This document shows, one piece after another, positions 24,101 through 38,000 of a stretch of 64,000 bases of DNA. Made by a program: the position numbers and the translations under genes. The DNA comes from Hydractinia symbiolongicarpus. Lineage: Eukaryota; Cnidaria; Hydrozoa; Anthoathecata; Hydractiniidae. The notes beneath the pieces were generated by a model. It ran no database searches and was not told where the DNA came from. It saw only the letters and a list, made by a program, of their open reading frames with translations. Within the stretch, counting starts at the first letter, position 1; the number at the start of each line of letters is the position of its first letter. The stretch spans positions 27,469,001 to 27,533,000 of the forward strand of contig NC_079885.1 in assembly GCF_029227915.1 (NCBI RefSeq), given 5' to 3'.

Positions 24101-27100
24101 GTTATTTCTTGGTGTCCAATTGTCTCATTTATCACATTTATCAGGTCACAGTCCAAAGTTAGTTCAATTACGTCCCGCAGTCAATCGTTTCACTGTTAAA
24201 AGCGATGAAGCCTAGTAATATCAGAAGAATATCGCTAAATACATGTTGGTACGAATATGTGACGCAACTGTTGTAACTGAAGCGGATTAATACCGTCAGA
24301 AATTCAATGAAATGATGTAGTTTTTGAAACTGTCGCTATTTCTTCAGCGCGAACTAACAGCTAGGATTGGTCCTACAGTAAAAAATTACTTATTTATCTT
24401 AATTTTTTAATAAAGTGCTACCACAGCGCCCAGTGCAATCGCTGAGTTCCGGCGTCAAATTAAGAAGGATGTTATATCTTGGTGTCCAATTGTCTCATTT
24501 ATCACATTTATAAGGTCAAAGTCCAAAATCAGTTCAATTATGTCCCACAGTCAAACGTTTCATTGTTAAAAGCGATGGAACCTAGTAATATGCGATTACT
24601 ATCGCTAAATACATGTTGGTACGAGTATGTGACGCAACTGTTGTAACTGAAGCGGATTGATACCGTTAGAAAGTCAATGAAATGCAGTTTTTGAAACTGT
24701 CGCTATTTCTTCAGCGTGCGATAACGGCTAGGATTGGTCCCACAGTAAAGAATGACTTATTTATCTAAATTTTTAAATGAAGCGCCACCACAGCGACCAT
24801 TGTAATCTCTGAGTTCCGGCAATCACGTCAAATTTAGAAGAATGTTATTTCTTGGTGTCTAATTGTTCATTTATCACATTTATAAGGTTTAAATCCAAAG
24901 TCAGTTCAAGTAAGTGCCACAGTCTATCGTTTCACTGTTGAAAGCGATACAACAGAGTGATATCGGAAAAAAATCACTAAATACATGTTGGTACGAATGT
25001 GTGACGCAACCGTTGTAACTCAAACGGATTGACACCGTTAGAAAGTCAATGAAATGGAGTTTTTGAAACTGTCTCTATATCTTCAGCGCGCGATAACGGC
25101 TAGGATTGGTCCAACAGTAAAGAATGACATATTTATCTAAATTTTTAACGGAAGCGTTACCATTGGGCCGAGTGTAATCGCTGAGTTCCGGCAATCATGT
25201 TAAATTAAGAAGAATGTTATTTCTTGGAGTCTAACTGTATCATTTATCACATTCATCGGGTCACAGTCCAAAGTTATTTCAATTAAGTCCCACAGTCAAT
25301 CGTTTCACTGTTAAAAGCGATGGAGCCTAGTAATATGCGAATACTATCGCTAAATACATGTTGGTACGAGTATGTGACGCAACTGTTGTAACTGAAGCGG
25401 ATTGATACCGTTAGAAAGTCAATGAAATGCAGTTTTTGAAACTGTCGCTATTTCTTCAGCGTGCGATAACGGCTAGGATTGGTCCCACAGTAAAGAATGA
25501 CTTATTTATCTAAATTTTTAAATGAAGCGCCACCACAGCGACCATTGTAATCTCTGAGTTCCGGCAATCACGTCAAATTTAGAAGAATGTTATTTCTTGG
25601 TGTCCAATTGTTCATTTATCACATTTATAAGGTTTAAATCCAAAGTCAGTTCAAGTAAGTGCCACAGTCTATCGTTTCACTGTTGAAAGCGATACAACAG
25701 AGTGATATCGGAAAAAAATCACTAAATACATGTTGGTACGAATGTGTGACGCAACCGTTGTAACTCAAACGGATTGACACCGTTAGAAAGTCAATGAAAT
25801 GGAGTTTTTGAAACTGTCTCTATATCTTCAGCGCGCGATAACGGCTAGGATTGGTCCAACAGTAAAGAATGACATATTTATCTAAATTTTTAACGGAAGC
25901 GTTACCATTGGGCCGAGTGTAATCGCTGAGTTCCGGCAATCATGTTAAATTAAGAAGAATGTTATTTCTTGGAGTCCAACTGTATCATTTATCACATTCA
26001 TCGGGTCACAGTCCAAAGTTAGTTCAATTAAGTCCCACAGTCAATCGTTTCACTGTTAAAAGCGAAGCAACCTAGTAATATCAGAAAAATATCGCTAAAT
26101 ACATGTAGGTACGAATGTGTGACCCAACCGTTGTAACTCAAACGGACTGACACCGTTAGAAAGTCAGTGAAATGTAGTATTTGAAACTGTCTCGATTTCT
26201 TCAGCGCGCGATAACGTCTAGAATTGGTCCCACAGTAAAAACTGAACTTTTTATCTTAATTTTTAAATGAAGAACTACCACAGCACCCAGTGTAATCGCT
26301 GAGTTTCGGCAATCATGTCAAATTAAGAAGAATGTTATTTCTTGGAGTCTAATTGTCTCATTCATCACATTTATCAGGTCACAGTCCAAGGTTAGTTTAA
26401 TTAAGTCCCACAGTCAATTGTTTTACTGTTAAAAGCGCTGCAACCTAGTAATATCGGAAAAATATCGCTAAAGACTTGTTGGTACGAATATGTCACGCAA
26501 CCGTTGTAACTGAAGCGGATTGACACCGTTAGAAAGTCAATGAAATGTAGTTTTTGAAACTGCGGCTACTTCTTCAGCGAGCGATAACGGCTAGGATTGG
26601 TCCCACAGTAAAGAATGACTTATTTATCTAAGTTTTTAAATGAAGCGCCACCACAGCGCCCAATGTAATTGCTGAGTTCCGGCAATCACGTCAATTTGAG
26701 AAGAATGTTATTTCTTGGAGTCTAATTGTCTCATTCATCACATTTATCAGGTCACAGTCCAAGGTTAGTTTAATTAAGTCCCACAGTCAATTGTTTCACT
26801 GTTAAAAGCGCTGCAACCTAGTAATATCGGAAAAATATCGCTAAAGACATGTTGCTACGAATATGTGAACCAACTGTTGTAACTCAAACGGAGTAACACC
26901 GTTAGAAAGTCAGTGAGATGCAGTTTTTGAAACTGTTCCTATTTATTCAGCGCGTGCTAACGGCCAGAATTGGTCCCACAGTAAGAAAAGACTTATTTAT
27001 CTAAATTACTTAATAAAGCGCTACCACAGAACCTAATGTAATCGCTGAATTCCAGCAATCATGTCAAATTAAGAAGAATGTTATTCCGTGGAGACCAATT

Positions 27101-27267
27101 GGCTCATTTATCACATTTATAAGGTCAGAGTCCAGAATCAGTTCAATTAATTCCCACAGTCAATCGTTTCACTGTTAAAAGGGATACAACTTAGTAATAT
27201 CGGAAGAAAATCACTAAATACATGTTGGTACGAATATGTGACGCAACCGTTGTAACTCAAAGGGATT
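21151..27267 (-). repeat. Segmental duplication within the satellite, right copy (~6.1 kb)
   Basis: This is the partner of 11104-17220 at +10,047 bp, with phase points from 21265 to 27221. The few base differences are scattered, for example agtattatc near 22353 and gattgaaacc near 27267. Unlike the left copy it continues leftward into intact satellite (aattgtctca before 21151), so it shows what the left copy would have looked like before it was cut at the strand switch. The right end grades into a gcgcgcgataac monomer at about 27300. Confidence 0.93.
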
Positions 27268-30200
27268 GAAACCGTTAGAAAGTCAATGAAATGTAGTTTG
27301 TGAAACTGTCTCTATTTCTTCAGCGCGCGATAACGGCTAGGATTGGTCCCACAGTAAAAAATGACTTATTTATCTTACTTTTTAAATAAAGCGCTACCAC
27401 AGCGCCCAGTGTAATCACTGAATTCCAGCAATCATGTCAAATTAAGAAGAATGTTATTTCTTGTAGTCAAAATGGCTTATTTATCACATTTATCAGTTCA
27501 CATTCCAAAGTTAGTTCAATTAAGTCCCGCAGTCAATCGTTTCACTGTTAAAAGCGATGGAGCCTAGTAATATGCGAATACTATCGCTAAATACATGTTG
27601 GTACGAGTATGTGACGCAACTGTTGTAACTGAAGCGGATTGATACCGTTAGAAAGTCAATGAAATGTAATTTGTGAAACTGTCGCTATTTCTTCAGCGCG
27701 CGATAACGGCTAGGATTGGTCCCACAGTAAAAAATGACTTATTTATCTAAATTTTTAAATGAAGCGCCACCACAGCGACCAATGTAATCTCTGTGTTCCG
27801 GCAATCACGTCAAATTCAGAAGAATGTTATTTCTTGGTGTCCAATTGTCTCATTTATCACATTTATCAGGTCACAGTCCAAAGTTAGTTCAATTAAGTCC
27901 CGCAGTCAATCGTTTCACTGTTAAAAGCGATGGAGCCTAGTAATATCAGAAGAATATCGCTAAATACATGTTGGTACGAATATGTGACGCAACTGTTGTA
28001 ACTGAAGCGGATTGATACCGTTAAAAAGTCAATGAAATGTAGTTTTTGAAACTGTCGCTATTTCTTCAGCGCGAACTAACTGCTAGGATTGGTCCTACAG
28101 TAAAAAATGACTTGTTTATCTTAATTTTTTAATAAAGTGCTACCACAGCGCCCAGTGCAATCGCTGAGTTCCGGCGTCAAATTAAGAAGAATGTTATATC
28201 TTGGTGTCCAATTGTCTCATTTATCACATTTATAAGGTCAAAGTCCAAAAACAGTTCAATTATGTCCCACAGTCAAACGTTTCATTGTTAAAAGCGATGG
28301 AACCTAGTAATATGCGATTACTATCACTAAATACATGTTGGTACGAGTATGTGACGCAACTGTTGTAACTGAAGCGGATTGATACCGTTAGAAATTCAAT
28401 GAAATGCAGTTTTTGAAACTGTCGCTATTTCTTCAGCGCGCGATAGCGGCTAGGATTGGTCCCACAGTAAAGAATGACTTATTTATCTAAATTTTTAAAT
28501 GAAGCGCCACCACAGCGACCAATGTAATCTCTGAGTTCCGGCAATCATGTCAAATTAAGAAGAATGTTATTTCTTGTAGTCATAATGGTTCATTTATTAC
28601 ATTTATAAGGTCTAAATCCAAAGTCAGTTCAAGTAAGTGCCACAGTCTATCGTTTCACTGTTGAAAGCGATACAACAGAGTGATATCGGAAAAAAATCAC
28701 TAAATACATGTTGGTACGAATGTGTGACGCAACCGTTGTAACTCAAACGGATTGACACCGTTAGAAAGTCAATGAAATGGAGTTTTTGAAACTGTCTCTA
28801 TATCTTCAGCGCGCGATAACGGCTAGGATTGCTCCCACAGTAAAGAATGGCTTATTTATCTAAATTTTTAACGGAAGCGTTACCACAGAGCCTAATGTAA
28901 TCGCTGAATTCCAGCAATCATGTCAAATTAAGAAGAATGTTATTCCTTGGAGACCAATTGGCTCATTTATCACATTAATAAGGTCAGAGTCCAGAATCAG
29001 TTCAATTAATTCCCACAGTCAATCGTTTCACTGTTAAAAGGGATACAACTTAGTAATATCGGAAGAAAATCACTAAATACATGTTGGTACGAATATGTGA
29101 CGCAACCGTTGTAACTCAAAGGGATTGACACCGTTAGAAAGTCAATGAAATGTAGTTTGTGAAACTGTCTCTATTTCTTCAGCGCGCGATAACGGCTAGG
29201 ATGGGTCCCACAGTAAAAAATGACTTATTTATCTTACTTTTTAAATAAAGCGCTACCACAGCGCCCAGTGTAATCACTGAATTCCAGCAATGATGTCAAA
29301 TTAAGAAGAATGTTATTTCTTGTAGTCAAAATGGCTTATTTATCACATTTATCAGGTCACAGTCCAAAGTTAGTTCAATTAAGTCCTGCAGTCAATCGTT
29401 TCACTGTTAAAAGCGATGGAACCTAGTAATATGCGAATACTATCGCTAAATACATGTTGGTACGAGTATGTGACGCAACTGTTGTAACTGAAGTGGATTG
29501 ATACCGTTAGAAATTCAATGAAATGTAGTTTTTCAAACTGTCGCTATTTCTTCAGCGCGCGATAACGGCTAGGATTGGTCCCACAGTAAAGAATGACTTA
29601 TTTATCTAAATTTTTAAATGAAGCGCCACCAAAGCGACCAATGTAATCTCTGAGTTCCGGCAATCACGTCAAATTTAGAAGAATGTTATTTCTTGGTGTC
29701 CAATTGTCTCATTTATCACATTTATCAGGTCACAGTCCAAAGTTAGTTTAATTAAGTCCCGCAGTCAATCGTTTCACTGTTAAAAGCGATGCAACCTAGT
29801 AATATCAGAAGAATATCGCTAAATACATGTTGGTACGAATATGTGACGCAACTGTTGTAACAGAAGCGGATTGATACCGTTAAAAAGTCAATGAAATGTA
29901 GTTTTTGAAACTGTCGCTATTTCTTCAGCGCGAACTAACAGCTAGGATTGGTCCTACAGTAAAAAATGACTTATTTATCTTAATTTTTTAATAAAGTGCT
30001 ACCACAGCGCCCAGTGCAATCGCTGAGTTCCGGCGTCAAATTAAGAAGATTGTTATATCTTGGTGTCCAATTGTCTCATTTATCACATTTATAAGGTCAA
30101 AGTCCAAAATCAGTTCAATTATGTCCCACAGTCAAACGTTTCATTGTTAAAAGCGATGGAACCTAGTAATATGCGATTACTATCGCTAAATACATGTTGG

Positions 30201-31684
30201 TACGAGTATGTGACGCAACTGTTGTAACTGAAGCGGATTGATACCGTTAGAAAGTCAATGAAATTCAGTTTTTGAAATTGTCGCTATTTCTTCAGCGCGC
30301 GATAACGGCTAGGATTGGTCCCACAGTAAAGAATGACTTATTTATCTAAATTTTTATATGAAGCGCCACCACAGCGACCAATGTAATCTATGAGTTCCGG
30401 CAATCACGTCAAATTTAAAAGAATGTTATTTCTTGGTGTCCAATTGTCTCATTTATCACATTTATCAGGTCACAGTCCAAAGTTAGTTCAATTAAGTCCC
30501 GCAGTCAATCGTTTCACTGTTAAAAGCGATGCAACCTGGTAATATCAGAAGAATATCGCTAAATACATGTTGGTACGAATATGTGACGCAACTGTTGTAA
30601 CTGAAGCGGATTGATACCGTTATAAAGTCAATGAAATGTAGTTTTTGAAACTGTCGCTATTTCTTCAGCGCGAACTAACGGCTAGGATTGGTCCTACAGT
30701 AAAAAATGACTTATTTATCTTAATTTTTTAATAAAGTGCTACTACATCGCCCAGTGTTATCGCTGAGTTCCAGCAATCATGTGAAATTAAGAAGGATGTT
30801 ATTTCTTATAGTCAAACTGGCTCATTTACCGCATTTATAAGGTCAAAGTCCAAAATCAGTTCAATTAAGTCCCACAGTCAAACGTTTCACTGTTAAAAGC
30901 AATGGAACCTAGTAATATGCGAATACTATCGCTAAATACATGTTGATGCGCGTATGTGACGCAACTGTTGAAACTGAAGCGGATTGATACCGTTAGAAAG
31001 TCAATGAAATGTAGTTTTTGAAACTGTCGCTATTTCTTCAGCGCGCGATAACGGCTAGGATTGGTCCCACTGTAAAGAATGACTTATTTATCTAAATTTT
31101 TCAATGAAGCACCACCACAGCGACCAATGTAATCTCTGAGTTCCGGCAATCACGTCAAATTTAGAAGAATGTTATTTCTTGGTGTCCAATTGTCTCATTT
31201 ATCACATTTATCAGGTCACAGTCCAAAGTTAGTTCAATTAAGTCCCGCAGTCAATCGTTTCACTGTTAAAAGCGATGCAACCTATTAATATCGGAAGACT
31301 ATCGCTAAATACATGTTGATACGAATATGTGACGCAACTGTTGTAACTAAAGCGGATTGATACTGTTGAAAAGTCAATAAAATGTAGTTTTTGAAACTGT
31401 CGGTATTTCTTCAGCGCGAACTAACGGCTAGGATTGGTCCTACAGTAAAAAATGACTTATTTACCTTAATTTTTTAATAAAGCGCCACCACAGCGACCAA
31501 TGTAATCTCTGAGTTCCGGCAATCACGTCAAATTTAGAAGAATGTTATTTCTTGGTGTCCAATTGTCTCATTTATCACATTTATCAGGTCACAGTCCAAA
31601 GTTAGTTCAATTAAGTCCCGCAGTCAATCGTTTTACTGTTAAAAGCGATGCAACCTAGTAATATCAGAAGAATATCGCTAAATA
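27268..31684 (-). repeat. Mosaic of short shared blocks, no single higher-order period
   Basis: Phase points are 27594, 27967, 28334, 28707, 29080, 29453, 29826, 30193, 30566, 30939 and 31312, with spacings of 367 or 373 bp. Parts of the block reappear elsewhere. 28707-29453 matches 33905-34650 at about 5,197 bp offset. The monomers at 30939, 31312 and 31685 match 41713, 42086 and 42459 at 10,774 bp. The monomers at 30566 and 30939 match 43199 and 43572 at 12,633 bp. All joins are in register. No gene or insertion was seen. Confidence 0.85.
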
Positions 31685-33904
31685 CATGTTGGTGCGAAGA
31701 TGTGACGCAACTGTTGTAACTGAAGCGGATTGATACCGTTAAAAAGTCAATGAAATGTAGTTTTTGAAACTGTCGCTATTTCTTCAGCCCGAACTAACAG
31801 CTAGGATTGGTCCTACAGTAAAAAATGACTTATTTATCTTAATTTTTTAATAAAGTGCTACCACAGCGCCCAGTGCAATCGCTGAGTTCTGGCGTCAAAT
31901 TAAGAGGAATGTTATATCTTGGTGTCCAATTGTCTCATTTATTACATTTATAAGGTCAAAGTCCAAAATCAGTTCAATTATGTCCAACAGTCAAACGTTT
32001 CATTGTTAAAAGCGATGGAACCTAGTAATATGCGAATACTATCGCTAAATACATGTTGGTACGAGTATGTGACGCAACTGTTGTAACTGAAGTGGATTGA
32101 TACCGTTAGAAATTCAATGAAATGTAGTTTTTGAAACTGTCGCTATTTCTTCAGCGCGCGATAACGGCTAGGATTTGTCCCTCAGTAAAGAATGACTTAT
32201 TTATCTAAATTTTTAAATGAAGCGCCACCAAAGCGACCAATGTAATCTCTGAGTTCCGGCAATCACGTCAAATTTAGAAGAATGTTATTTCTTGGTGTCC
32301 AATTGTCTCATTTATCACATTTATCAGGTCACAGTCCAAAGTTAGTTCAATTAAGTCCCGCAGTCAATCGTTTCACTGTTAAAAGCGATGCAACCTAGTA
32401 ATATCAGAAGAATATCGCTAAATACATGTTGGTACGAATATGTGACGCAACTGTTGTAACAGAAGCGGATTGATACCGTTAAAAAGTCAATGAAATGTAG
32501 TTTTTGAAACTGTCGCTATTTCTTCAGCGCGAACTAACAGCTAGGATTGGTCCTACAGTAAAAAATGACTTATTTATCTTAATTTTTTAATAAAGTGCTA
32601 CCACAGCGCCCAGTGCAATCGCTGAGTTCCGGCGTCAAATTAAGAAGAATGTTATATCTTGGTGTCCAATTGTCTCATTTATCACATTTATAAGGTCAAA
32701 GTCCAAAATCAGTTCAATTATGTCCCACAGTCAAACGTTTCATTGTTAAAAGCGATGGAACCTAGTAATATGCGAATACTATCGCTAAATACATGTTGGT
32801 ACGAGTATGTGACGCAACTGTTGTAACTGAAGTGGATTGATACCGTTAGAAATTCATTGAAATGTAGTTTTTGAAACTGTCGCTATTTCTTCAGCGCGCG
32901 ATAACGGCTAGGATTGGTCCCTCAGTAAAGAATGACTTATTTATCTAAATTTTTAAATGAAGCGCCACCAAAGCGACCAATGTAATCTCTGAGTTCCGGC
33001 AATCACGTCAAATTTAGAAGAATGTTATTTCTTGGTGTCCAATTGTCTCATTTATCACATTTATCAGGTCACAGTCCAAAGTTAGTTCAATTAAGTCCCG
33101 CAGTCAATCGTTTCACTGTTAAAAGCGATGCAACCTAGTAATATCAGAAGAATATCGCTAAATACATGTTGGTACGAATATGTGACGCAACTGTTGTAAC
33201 AGAAGCGGATTGATACCGTTAAAAAGTCAATGAAATGTAGTTTTTGAAACTGTCGCTATTTCTTCAGCGCGAACTAACAGCTAGGATTGGTCCTACAGTA
33301 AAAAATGACTTATTTATCTTAATTTTTTAATAAAGTGCTACCACAGCGCCCAGTGCAATCGCTGAGTTCCGGCGTCAAATTAAGAAGAATGTTATATCTT
33401 GGTGTCCAATTGTCTCATTTATCACATTTATAAGGTCAAAGTCCAAAATCAGTTCAATTATGTCCCACAGTCAAACGTTTCATTGTTAAAAGCGATGGAA
33501 CCTAGTAATATGCGATTACTATCGCTAAATACATGTTGGTACGAGTATGTGACGCAACTGTTGTAACTGAAGCGGATTGATACCGTTAGAAATTCAATGA
33601 AATGCAGTTTTTGAAACTGTCGCTATTTCTTCAGCGCGCGATAGCGGCTAGGATTGGTCCCACAGTAAAGAATGACTTATTTATCTAAATTTTTAAATGA
33701 AGCGCCACCACAGCGACCAATGTAATCTCTGAGTTCCGGCAATCATGTCAAATTAAGAAGAATGTTATTTCTTGTAGTCATAATGGTTCATTTATCACAT
33801 TTATAAGGTCTAAATCCAAAGTCAGTTCAAGTAAGTGCCACAGTCTATCGTTTCACTGTTGAAAGCGATACAACAGAGTGATATCGGAAAAAAATCACTA
33901 AATA
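31685..33904 (-). repeat. 740-bp dimer higher-order repeat, three units
   Basis: Spacings strictly alternate 367 and 373 bp (31685, 32052, 32425, 32792, 33165, 33532, 33905), so the unit is a dimer of one gcgaactaac monomer with the 6-bp deletion and one gcgcgcgataac monomer. The first two units share gaagtggattgatac and gaaattcaatg or gaaattcattg. The third unit changes to the cgattactatcg and gatagcggc variants. Confidence 0.9.
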
Positions 33905-35022
33905 CATGTTGGTACGAATGTGTGACGCAACCGTTGTAACTCAAACGGATTTACACCGTTAGAAAGTCAATGAAATGGAGTTTTTGAAACTGTCTCTATA
34001 TCTTCAGCGCGCGATAACGGCTAGGATTGCTCCCACAGTAAAGAATGGCTTATTTATCTAAATTTTTAACGGAAGCGTTACCACAGAGCCTAATGTAATC
34101 GCTGAATTCCAGCAATCATGTAAATTAAGAAGAATGTTATTCCTTGGAGACCAATTGGCTCATTTATCACATTAATAAGGTCAGAGTCCAGAATCAGTTC
34201 AATTAATTCCCACAGTCAATCGTTTCACTGTTAAAAGGGATACAACTTAGTAATATCGGAAGAAAATCACTAAATACATGTTGGTACGAATATGTGACGC
34301 AACCGATGTAACTCAAAGGGATTGACACCGTTAGAAAGTCAATGAAATGTAGTTTGTGAAACTGTCTCTATTTCTTCAGCGCGCGATAACGGCTAGGATT
34401 GGTCCCACAGTAAAAAATGACTTATTTATCTTACTTTTTAAATAAAGCGCTACCACAGCGCCCAGTGTAATCACTGAATTCCAGCAATGATGTCAAATTA
34501 AGAAGAATGTTAATTCTTGTAGTCAAAATGGCTTATTTATCACATTTATCAGGTCACAGTCCAAAGTTAGTTCAATTAAGTCCTGCAGTCAATCGTTTCA
34601 CTGTTAAAAGCGATGGAACCTAGTAATATGCGAATACTATCGCTAAATACATGTTGATGCGCGTATGTGACGCAACTGTTGAAACTGAAGCGGATTGATA
34701 CCGTTAGAAAGTTAATGAAATGTAGTTTGATAAACTGTCGCTATTTCTTCAGCGCGCGATAACGGCTAGGATTGGTCCCACTGTAAAGAATGACTTATTT
34801 ATCTAAATTTTTCAATGAAGCACCACCACAGCGACCAATGTAATCTCTGAGTTCCGGCAATCACGTCAAATTTAGAAGAATGTTATTTCTTGGTGTCCAA
34901 TTGTCTCATTTATCACATTTATCAGGTCACAGTCCAAAGTTAGTTCAATTAAGTCCCGCAGTCAATCGTTTTACTGTTAAAAGCGATGCAACCTAGTAAT
35001 ATCAGAAGAATATCGCTAAATA
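33905..35022 (-). repeat. Three full-length monomers interrupting the dimer pattern
   Basis: Monomers at 33905, 34277 and 34650 lack the 6-bp deletion and break the 367/373 alternation. The spacing of 372 after 33905 reflects a single-base loss (atcatgtaaatt). They resemble 28707-29453 and 40570-40943 and look like an inserted or converted block. The monomer at 34650 carries ttgatgcgcg, which is shared with 30939 and 41713. Confidence 0.85.
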
Positions 35023-38000
35023 CATGTTGGTGCGAATATGTGACGCAACTGTTGTAACTGAAGCGGATTGATACCGTTAAAAAGTCAATGAAATGTAGTT
35101 TTTGAAACTGTCGCTATTTCTTCAGCCCGAACTAACAGCTAGGATTGGTCCTACAGTAAAAAATGACTTATTTATCTTAATTTTTTAATAAAGTGCTACC
35201 ACAGCGCCCAGTGCAATCGCTGAGTTCCGGCGTCAAATTAAGAGGAATGTTATATCTTGGTGTCCAATTGTCTCATTTATCACATTTATAAGGTCAAAGT
35301 CCAAAATCAGTTCAATTATGTCCCACAGTCAAACGTTTCATTGTTAAAAGCGATGGAACCTAGTAATATGCGAATACTATCGCTAAATACATGTTGGTAC
35401 GAGTATGTGACGCAACTGTTGTAACTGAAGTGGATTGATACCGTTAGAAATTCAATGAAATGTAGTTTTTCAAACTGTCGCTATTTCTTCAGCGCGCGAT
35501 AACGGCTAGGATTGGTCCCACAGTAAAGAATGACTTATTTATCTAAATTTTTAAATGAAGCGCCACCAAAGCGACCAATGTAATCTCTGAGTTCCGGCAA
35601 TCACGTCAAATTTAGAAGAATGTTATTTCTTGGTGTCCAATTGTCTCATTTATCACATTTATCAGGTCTAAATCCAAAGTCAGTTCAAGTAAGTGCCACA
35701 GTCTATCGTTTCACTGTTGAAAGCGATACAACAGAGTGATATCGGAAAAAAATCACTAAATACATGTTGGTACGAATGTGTGACGCAACCGTTGTAACTC
35801 AAACGGATTGACACCGTTAAAAAGTCAATGAAATGTAGTTTTTGAAACTGTCGCTATTTCTTCAGCCCGAACTAACAGCTAGGATTGGTCCTACAGTAAA
35901 AAATGACTTATTTATCTTAATTTTTTAATAAAGTGCTACCACAGCGCCCAGTGCAATCGCTGAGTTCCGGCGTCAAATTAAGAAGAATGTTATATCTTGG
36001 TGTCCAATTGTCTCCGTTATCACATTTATAAGGTCAAAGTCCAAAATCAGTTCAATTATGTCCCACAGTCAAACGTTTCATTGTTAAAAGCGATGGAACC
36101 TAGTAATATGCGATTACTATCGCTAAATACATGTTGGTACGAGTATGTGACGCAACTGTTGTAACTGAAGCAGATTGATACCGTTAGAAATTCAATGAAA
36201 TGCAGTTTTTGAAACTGTCGCTATTTCTTCAGCGCGCGATAGCGGCTAGGATTGGTCCCACAGTAAAGAATGACTTATTTATCTAAATTTTTAAATGAAG
36301 CGCCACCACAGCGACCAATGTAATCTCTGAGTTCCGGCAATCATGTCAAATTAAGAAGATTGTTATTTCTTGTAGTCATAATGGTTCATTTATCACATTT
36401 ATAAGGTCTAAATCCAAAGTCAGTTCAAGTAAGTGCCACAGTCTATCGTTTCACTGTTAAAAGCGATACAACAGAGTGATATCGGAAAAAAATCACTAAA
36501 TACATGTTGGTACGAATGTGTGACGCAACCGTTGTAACTCAAACGGATTGACACCGTTAAAAAGTCAATGAAATGTAGTTTCTGAAACTGTCGCTATTTC
36601 TTCAGCCCGAACTAACAGCTAGGATTGGTCCTACAGTAAAAAATGACTTATTTATCTTAATTTTTTAATAAAGTGCTACCACAGCGCCCAGTGCAATTGC
36701 TGAGTTCCGGCGTCAAATTAAGAGGAATGTTATATCTTGGTGTCCAATTGTCTCATTTATCACATTTATAAGGTCAAAGTCCAAAATCAGTTCAATTATG
36801 TCCCACAGTCAAACGTTTCATTGTTAAAAGCGATGGAACCTAGTAATATGCGAATACTATCGCTAAATACATGTTGGTACGAGTATGTGACGCAACTGTT
36901 GTAACTGAAGTGGATTGATACCGTTAGAAATTCAATGAAATGTAGTTTTTCAAACTGTCGCTATTTCTTCAGCGCGCGATAACGGCTAGGATTGGTCCCT
37001 CAGTAAAGAATGACTTATTTATCTAAATTTTTAAATGAAGCGCCACCAAAGCGACCAATGTAATCTCTGAGTTCCGGCAATCACGTCAAATTTAGAAGAA
37101 TGTTATTTCTTGGTGTCCAATTGTCTCATTTATCACATTTATCAGGTCACAGTCCAAAGTTAGTTCAATTAAGTCCCGCAGTCAATCGTTTCACTGTTAA
37201 AAGCGATGCAACCTAGTAATATCAGAAGAATATCGCTAAATACATGTTGGTACGAATATGTGACGCAACTGTTGTAACAGAAGCGGATTGATACCGTTAA
37301 AAAGTCAATGAAATGTAGTTTTTGAAACTGTCGCTATTTCTTCAGCGCGAACTAACAGCTAGGATTGGTCCTACAGTAAAAAATGACTTATTTATCTTAA
37401 TTTTTTAATAAAGTGCTACCACAGCGCCCAGTGCAATCGCTGAGTTCCGGCGTCAAATTAAGAAGAATGTTATATCTTGGTGTCCAATTGTCTCATTTAT
37501 CACATTTATAAGGTCAAAGTCCAAAATCAGTTCAATTATGTCCCACAGTCAAACGTTTCATTGTTAAAAGCGATGGAACCTAGTAATATGCGATTACTAT
37601 CGCTAAATACATGTTGGTACGAGTATGTGACGCAACTGTTGTAACTGAAGCGGATTGATACCGTTAGAAATTCAATGAAATGCAGTTTTTGAAACTGTCG
37701 CTATTTCTTCAGCGCGCGATAGCGGCTAGGATTGGTCCCACAGTAAAGAATGACTTATTTATCTAAATTTTTAAATGAAGCGCCACCACAGCGACCAATG
37801 TAATCTCTGAGTTCCGGCAATCATGTCAAATTAAGAAGAATGTTATTTCTTGTAGTCATAATGGTTCATTTATCACATTTATAAGGTCTAAATCCAAAGT
37901 CAGTTCAAGTAAGTGCCACAGTCTATCGTTTCACTGTTGAAAGCGATACAACAGAGTGATATCGGAAAAAAATCACTAAATACATGTTGGTACGAATGTG

